Shown here: positions 60,342 to 64,000 of the stretch, piece after piece
How the letters are laid out: every line of letters begins with the position of its first letter
How positions within the stretch are numbered: the first letter of the stretch is position 1
DNA from: Streptomyces coryli
GTDB lineage: Bacteria; Actinomycetota; Actinomycetes; Streptomycetales; Streptomycetaceae
Length of the DNA: 64,000 nucleotides
Direction: 5' to 3'
Assembly (NCBI RefSeq): GCF_011044975.1
Contig: NZ_JAAKZV010000019.1
Location: 1 to 64,000, forward strand
Position numbers and translations under genes: made by a program
Notes under the pieces: model-generated
Told to the model about the DNA's origin: nothing
The model's database searches: none
Seen by the model: the letters and a program-made list of their open reading frames with translations, nothing else

Positions 60342-61535
60342 TCAGCCCTTCACGCAGACGACCTGCTTGAGCTTCGCCACCACCTCGACCAGGTCCCGCT
60401 GCTGGTCGATGACCTGCTCGATCGGCTTGTACGCGCCCGGGATCTCGTCCACCACGCCGGAGTCCTTACGGCACTCGACGCCGCGGGTCTGCTCCTCCAG
60501 GTCGCGGGCGGTGTAGCGCTTCTTGGCCGCGGTACGGCTCATCCGGCGACCCGCGCCGTGCGAGGCGGAGTTGAAGGAGTCGGCATTGCCGAGGCCGCGG
60601 ACGATGTACGAGCCGGTGCCCATGGAGCCCGGGATGATCCCGTAGTCGCCGCCGCCCGCGCGGATCGCGCCCTTGCGGGTGACGAGCAGGTCCATGCCCT
60701 CGTAGCGCTCCTCGGCCACGTAGTTGTGGTGGCAGGAGATGACGTCGTCGAAGGTGACCTTGGCCTTCTTGAACTCCTTGCGCACCACGCCCTGCAGCAG
60801 CGCCATCATCACCGCGCGGTTGCGCTTGGCGTACTCCTGCGCCCAGAACAGGTCGCGCCGGTACGCCGCCATCTGCGGGGTGTCCGCGATGAAGACGGCG
60901 AGGTCGCGGTCGACCAGGCCCTGGTTGTGCGAGAGCTGCTGCGCGACGCCGATGTGGTGGTCGGCGAGCTCCTTGCCGATGTTGCGGGAGCCGGAGTGCA
61001 GCATGAGCCAGACATTGTCGGACTCATCCACACAAACTTCCACGAAGTGATTTCCGCCCCCGAGCGTCCCCAACTGCCCGTGCGCCCGGCTCTCCCGCGG
61101 CTTCACCGCCTCCGCAAGCTCGTCGAAGCCCGTCCAGAAGTCGTCCCACCCCTGCGCCGACAGCCCGTAAAGCTGCGCCGGATCCACCGGCTCGCCATGC
61201 ATCCCGCGGCCGACCGGGATCGCCTGCTCGACCTTGGAGCGCAGCCGGGACAGGTCCCCCGGCAGGTCGTTGGCGGTCAGCGAGGTCTTCACCGCGCTCA
61301 TGCCGCAGCCGATGTCCACGCCGACCGCCGCCGGGCAGACCGCGCCGCGCATCGCGATCACCGAGCCGACGGTGGCGCCCTTGCCGTAATGCACGTCGGG
61401 CATCACCGCGAGGCCCTTGATCCAGGGCAGCGTGGCGACATTGCGCAGCTGCTGCATCGCGGAGTCCTCGACCCCGGCCGGGTCGGTCCACATGCGGATC
61501 GGCACCTTGACGCCGGGCACCTCTACGTACGACAC
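60342..61535 (-). CDS. rtcB: RNA-splicing ligase RtcB
   Basis: Joins RNA 2',3'-cyclic or 3'-phosphate ends to 5'-OH ends through a guanylated His, with Mn and GTP. The 397-residue protein has PDVHYGKGATVGS (about 48), VGVDIGCGMSAVK (metal Cys, about 76), LGGGNHFVEV (about 156), HSGSRNIGKE (about 175) and NSASHGAGR, whose His takes GMP. GTG start with GGGGGA upstream. No rtcA or archease gene is next to it. It probably repairs RNA or ligates fragments made by toxins such as VapC; this last point is inference. Confidence 0.93.
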   Translation of the reverse strand: MSYVEVPGVKVPIRMWTDPAGVEDSAMQQLRNVATLPWIKGLAVMPDVHYGKGATVGSVIAMRGAVCPAAVGVDIGCGMSAVKTSLTANDLPGDLSRLRSKVEQAIPVGRGMHGEPVDPAQLYGLSAQGWDDFWTGFDELAEAVKPRESRAHGQLGTLGGGNHFVEVCVDESDNVWLMLHSGSRNIGKELADHHIGVAQQLSHNQGLVDRDLAVFIADTPQMAAYRRDLFWAQEYAKRNRAVMMALLQGVVRKEFKKAKVTFDDVISCHHNYVAEERYEGMDLLVTRKGAIRAGGGDYGIIPGSMGTGSYIVRGLGNADSFNSASHGAGRRMSRTAAKKRYTARDLEEQTRGVECRKDSGVVDEIPGAYKPIEQVIDQQRDLVEVVAKLKQVVCVKG

Positions 61536-61648
61536 AAGTCCCCCTAATAGTGCTTGCACGCAAGAAAACGGAAATATCCGGTGCAACGCCGTCGGGTCGG
61601 TCACACGACCGGCACAACCAGCAACACGTGCGATAAACATTGTGTCCA

Positions 61649-61664
61649 CCGGCAACTTTGCCGG
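61649..61664 (+). repeat. Inverted repeat upstream of the DUF3558 gene
   Basis: CCGGCAA, CT, TTGCCGG: a perfect 7-bp inverted repeat in the divergent region between rtcB and the lipoprotein gene, 55 bp before the latter's start. Possible operator or leader hairpin. Confidence 0.45.
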
Positions 61665-61719
61665 GGCAACAGCTTTTCCACCCAAAGACCCAGCCAAGCG
61701 GGACGAAGGGAGCGATTTC

Positions 61720-62583
61720 GTGCCGAACGTGCAGCGCAGATCGGGCCGCCTCGGCGGCGCCGTCGCGGCCGCGGCCGCCTTCTCGACGCTCGCGCTGGCG
61801 CTCGCCGGCTGCACCGGCTCCGGCGGCAACGGCCTGGTGGACGACGGCGAGGACAGCGGCACGGCGTCGTCGCCCAGCGCCGCCTCCTCCGGGAAGTACC
61901 GCACCCTCCCCGAGGCCTGCGCCTCCGTGGACTCGGGGCAGCTCAGCGACCTGCTGCCCGGCGCCGAATCCGCGGACGCCGCCGACGACGGCAACGCCTC
62001 ACCGGGCGCCGACGCCGAGGGCAAGGCCCCGTCGGAGGCGCTCGCCGGGAAGCCGATCCTGACGTACGACAGCCAGCGCCGGGCCGGCTGCGAGTGGCAG
62101 ACCGAGTCGGCGCAGGGGCAGCACCAGCTGAAGGTCAGGTTCGAGCGCGTCGTCAGCTACAACGACAACCTCAGCGACGACGACCGGGCGGCCGAGGTCT
62201 TCCTCTCCCGCGCCGAGAAGCACGGCTTCGACCCGGCGTCCTCCACCGTCCCGACCGAGGAGCCGACGGCGGGCGACGACGCCTCGGGTTCCGGCGACCC
62301 GTCGCCGTCCGAGTCCGGCTCCACCGGCTCCGCGGACCCGTCCCTGGCGGCCCCGCGCGCGCTCGAGGATCTGGGCGACGAGGCCTTCCTGGACGACGAC
62401 GCCTCGGCCGCGGACACCAGCGCCCGCCGCGACGTCACTGTGGTATTCCGCACCTCCAACGTCGTCGTGACCGTCGAGTACGGGCAGTCCCTGACCACCC
62501 CGAATCGCATTCCGGCCCCCGCTGACCTGCAGGGCAAGGCCGAGGACGTAGCCGAGCAGCTGGCTGAGGACCTCACGGAGTGA
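61720..62583 (+). CDS. DUF3558-family lipoprotein (first copy)
   Basis: A 287-residue exported lipoprotein with the lipobox ALAGC (Cys about 31). The DUF3558 core includes YRTLPEACASVDSGQLSDLLPG and AGCEWQTE, with strands ending in FRTSNVVVTVEYGQS. An acidic Ser/Asp-rich insert (about 185-215) interrupts the domain. GTG start with GAAGGGA upstream. Surface-attached; function unknown. A second copy follows 97 bp later. Confidence 0.87.
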   Translation: MPNVQRRSGRLGGAVAAAAAFSTLALALAGCTGSGGNGLVDDGEDSGTASSPSAASSGKYRTLPEACASVDSGQLSDLLPGAESADAADDGNASPGADAEGKAPSEALAGKPILTYDSQRRAGCEWQTESAQGQHQLKVRFERVVSYNDNLSDDDRAAEVFLSRAEKHGFDPASSTVPTEEPTAGDDASGSGDPSPSESGSTGSADPSLAAPRALEDLGDEAFLDDDASAADTSARRDVTVVFRTSNVVVTVEYGQSLTTPNRIPAPADLQGKAEDVAEQLAEDLTE

Positions 62584-62680
62584 CGCGGAGCGCTACGCTC
62601 GCGAATTGGCCTTACGGCCCCGTACGTCCGCAGAATCCCCCTAGCCTGACCTACGGTCCCCAAGAGTTAGCGAAGGAAGC

Positions 62681-63382
62681 ATGCACCGCTCAGCCCACCG
62701 ACTGACCCGCATACTGGCCGCCTCCGCGGCCGTGCCCGCGATACTCCTCGCGACCGGCTGCTCCATGCTGGGCGGCGGGGACGACGGCTCCGGCTCCGAG
62801 TCGACGCCCTCGCAGAAGCCGGAGGCGACGCCGACCGTGAAGGCGGCGAAGTACAGCAAGCTGCCGGACGCCTGCTCCTCGATCCCGGAGAAGACGGTCA
62901 AGGCCCTCGTCCCGAAGGTGAAATCCCCCTCCGGCACCGCCGTGAAGTCCTCCGACGCCGCCGCCCGCGGCGGCTGCACCTGGTCCGGCCTCGACGACAA
63001 CGGCCTGAAGGGCTCCGACTTCCGCTGGCTCGACGTCTCCTTCCAGCGCTACGAGTCCGACACCGCGCTCGGCACCGGCGAGAAGCGCGCGGAGGCCTTC
63101 TTCAAGAAGCAGACCGCCGCGCTGGCGAAGCCGGAGGGCGGCAAGGACGTCGGCACGGGCCGCGCCGAGGGCATCGGCGACGAGGCGGCGACCGTCTCGT
63201 ACAAGGAGACCAAGGACAAGGAGACCTACGTCAACCAGACGGTCATCGCCCGTACAGCCAACGTCGTGGTCACGGTGAACTACAACGGCGCCGGCCTGCA
63301 GGGCGCCAAGGACCCGAAGTCCGCCGACCTGCTGAAGGACGCCCAGCAGGCGCTCGCGTCCGCGGTGAGCGCTGTCAAGTAA
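62681..63382 (+). CDS. DUF3558-family lipoprotein (second copy)
   Basis: A 233-residue lipoprotein with the lipobox LLATGC (Cys about 27) and a shorter DUF3558 domain (YSKLPDACSSIPEKTVKALVP, RGGCTWSGLD, ARTANVVVTVNYNG). It is a tandem paralogue of the gene before, without the acidic insert. GAAGGAAG lies just before the ATG. Function unknown. Confidence 0.87.
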   Translation: MHRSAHRLTRILAASAAVPAILLATGCSMLGGGDDGSGSESTPSQKPEATPTVKAAKYSKLPDACSSIPEKTVKALVPKVKSPSGTAVKSSDAAARGGCTWSGLDDNGLKGSDFRWLDVSFQRYESDTALGTGEKRAEAFFKKQTAALAKPEGGKDVGTGRAEGIGDEAATVSYKETKDKETYVNQTVIARTANVVVTVNYNGAGLQGAKDPKSADLLKDAQQALASAVSAVK

Positions 63383-63460
63383 CCCAGGGAGCGGCTGCGC
63401 GCCGCCGCACAACTGTGCGAGGCTATGCGCTGCATCAGCGACCTGGGAGGGACCGAAGCG

Positions 63461-64000
63461 GTGGCCGCGGTAAAGCTGAACCGGACACACCGGATACTGA
63501 TCACGATCGTGGTCCTGGGCGCCGTCGTCATCGCGGCGATCGGCTTCGCGGGCTCGTACGCCGCGGTGCGGGAGCTCGCCGAGGACAAGGGCTTCGGCCG
63601 GTTCGCGGTCTTCTTCCCGATCGGCATCGACGCCGGGATCATGGTGCTGCTGGCGCTGGATCTGCTGCTGACCTGGATCCGGATCCCGTTCCCGCTGCTG
63701 CGGCAGACCGCCTGGCTGCTGACGGCGGCCACGATCGCGTTCAACGGCGCGGCCGCGTGGCCGGACCCGCTGGGCGTCGCGATGCACGCGATCATCCCGG
63801 TGCTGTTCGTCATCTCGGTCGAGGCCGCCCGGCATGCCATCGGCCGGATCGCCGACATCACCGCCGACAAGCACATGGAGGGCGTGCGGATCAGCCGCTG
63901 GCTGCTCGCCTTCCCCTCCACCTTCCTGCTGTGGCGCCGGATGAAGCTCTGGGAGCTCAGGTCGTACGACGAGGTGATCCGCCTCGAGCAGGACCGCCTC
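63461..64000 (+). CDS. DUF2637-domain membrane protein, cut by the window end
   Basis: At least 180 residues, running off the window's right edge. GTG start with GGGAGGGA 8 nt upstream; begins VAAVKLNRTHRILITIVVLG. The visible part has about four membrane segments with the DUF2637 features FAVFFPIGIDAGIMVLLALDLLLTW and NGAAAWPDP, followed by a charged helix RWLLAFPSTFLLWRRMKLWELRSYDEVIRLEQ. Related proteins (SpdB-like) occur in plasmid transfer and in streptomycete chromosomes; role unknown. Confidence 0.85.
   Translation, partial: MAAVKLNRTHRILITIVVLGAVVIAAIGFAGSYAAVRELAEDKGFGRFAVFFPIGIDAGIMVLLALDLLLTWIRIPFPLLRQTAWLLTAATIAFNGAAAWPDPLGVAMHAIIPVLFVISVEAARHAIGRIADITADKHMEGVRISRWLLAFPSTFLLWRRMKLWELRSYDEVIRLEQDRL

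Noticed and set aside
57156-61547. A 1463-codon open frame on the plus strand
   Set aside because: It runs antisense through the VanX-like, two-component and rtcB genes; long antisense frames are common at this G+C, and its sequence is low-complexity Arg/Pro/His.

Overview
The window is chromosomal DNA of a Streptomyces or close relative. G+C is very high, many genes start with GTG, many gene pairs overlap by ATGA, GTGA or TGATG, and convergent genes often overlap at their ends. Families typical of streptomycetes are present: futalosine-pathway menaquinone genes, ResABC-type cytochrome c maturation, DUF3558 lipoproteins, CU044_5270 and TIGR03086 proteins, and ECF42 sigma with a DGPF partner. 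From memory the order of the housekeeping blocks resembles the S. coelicolor region around SCO4506-SCO4440; this was not checked. I see no tRNA, rRNA, transposase, phage module, CRISPR array or large biosynthetic cluster.

Layout. 1-8.4 kb: mqnA, a cold-shock gene with a hairpin leader, a fatty acyl-CoA ligase and divergent AraC regulator, two secreted hydrolases, an internally deleted MqnE-like gene, a GNAT enzyme and a DUF4229 membrane protein. 8.4-17.8 kb: a short Cys-containing leader peptide before a DAACS transporter, a DGPF/ECF42 pair, an MFS exporter with divergent XRE regulator, an epimerase-like SDR with divergent TetR regulator and duplicated operators, and a second acyl-CoA ligase. 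17.8-22.2 kb: Lrp regulator, UbiX-, UbiA- and UbiD-type menaquinone genes, and a rhomboid protease. 22.3-28.5 kb: a B3/B4-domain protein, a PLDc_N membrane protein, VapBC, and a cytosine permease / PucR regulator / cytosine deaminase / oxygenase group. 28.5-36.4 kb, all minus strand: ECF sigma plus CU044_5270 protein, CcsB, ResB, CcdA, a ResA-like thioredoxin, a phosphatase and HemL. 36.5-46.7 kb: accessory genes including an AbiEii-type nucleotidyltransferase with an unknown partner, a thioesterase, two TIGR03086 proteins, a SnoaL-fused ECF sigma, SDRs and an FAD monooxygenase. 46.7-57.5 kb: a Thr-codon leader and terminator before an editing-less ThrRS, an HTH membrane protein, an HbpS-like haem protein, ankyrin and beta-propeller proteins, a SIS/BadF sugar pair, a diiron alternative oxidase, LipB, an SDR and others. 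57.5-64 kb: a VanX-like dipeptidase, a two-component system, RtcB, two DUF3558 lipoproteins and a truncated DUF2637 gene.

Respiration and cofactors are the main shared theme. Menaquinone steps (mqnA and the UbiX/A/D genes), cytochrome c assembly, haem synthesis (hemL), an alternative oxidase and lipoylation (lipB) all serve the electron-transport chain. Several genes appear to be leaderless, with a -10 hexamer ending 6-7 nt before the start codon; this fixes a number of start calls.

The most unusual items are the MqnE-like protein that lacks the whole radical-SAM core, the Thr leader/terminator before the short ThrRS, the Cys-type leader before a DAACS transporter, the AbiEii gene with an unfamiliar partner, and a hairpin that would bury the ribosome site of an ECF sigma gene.
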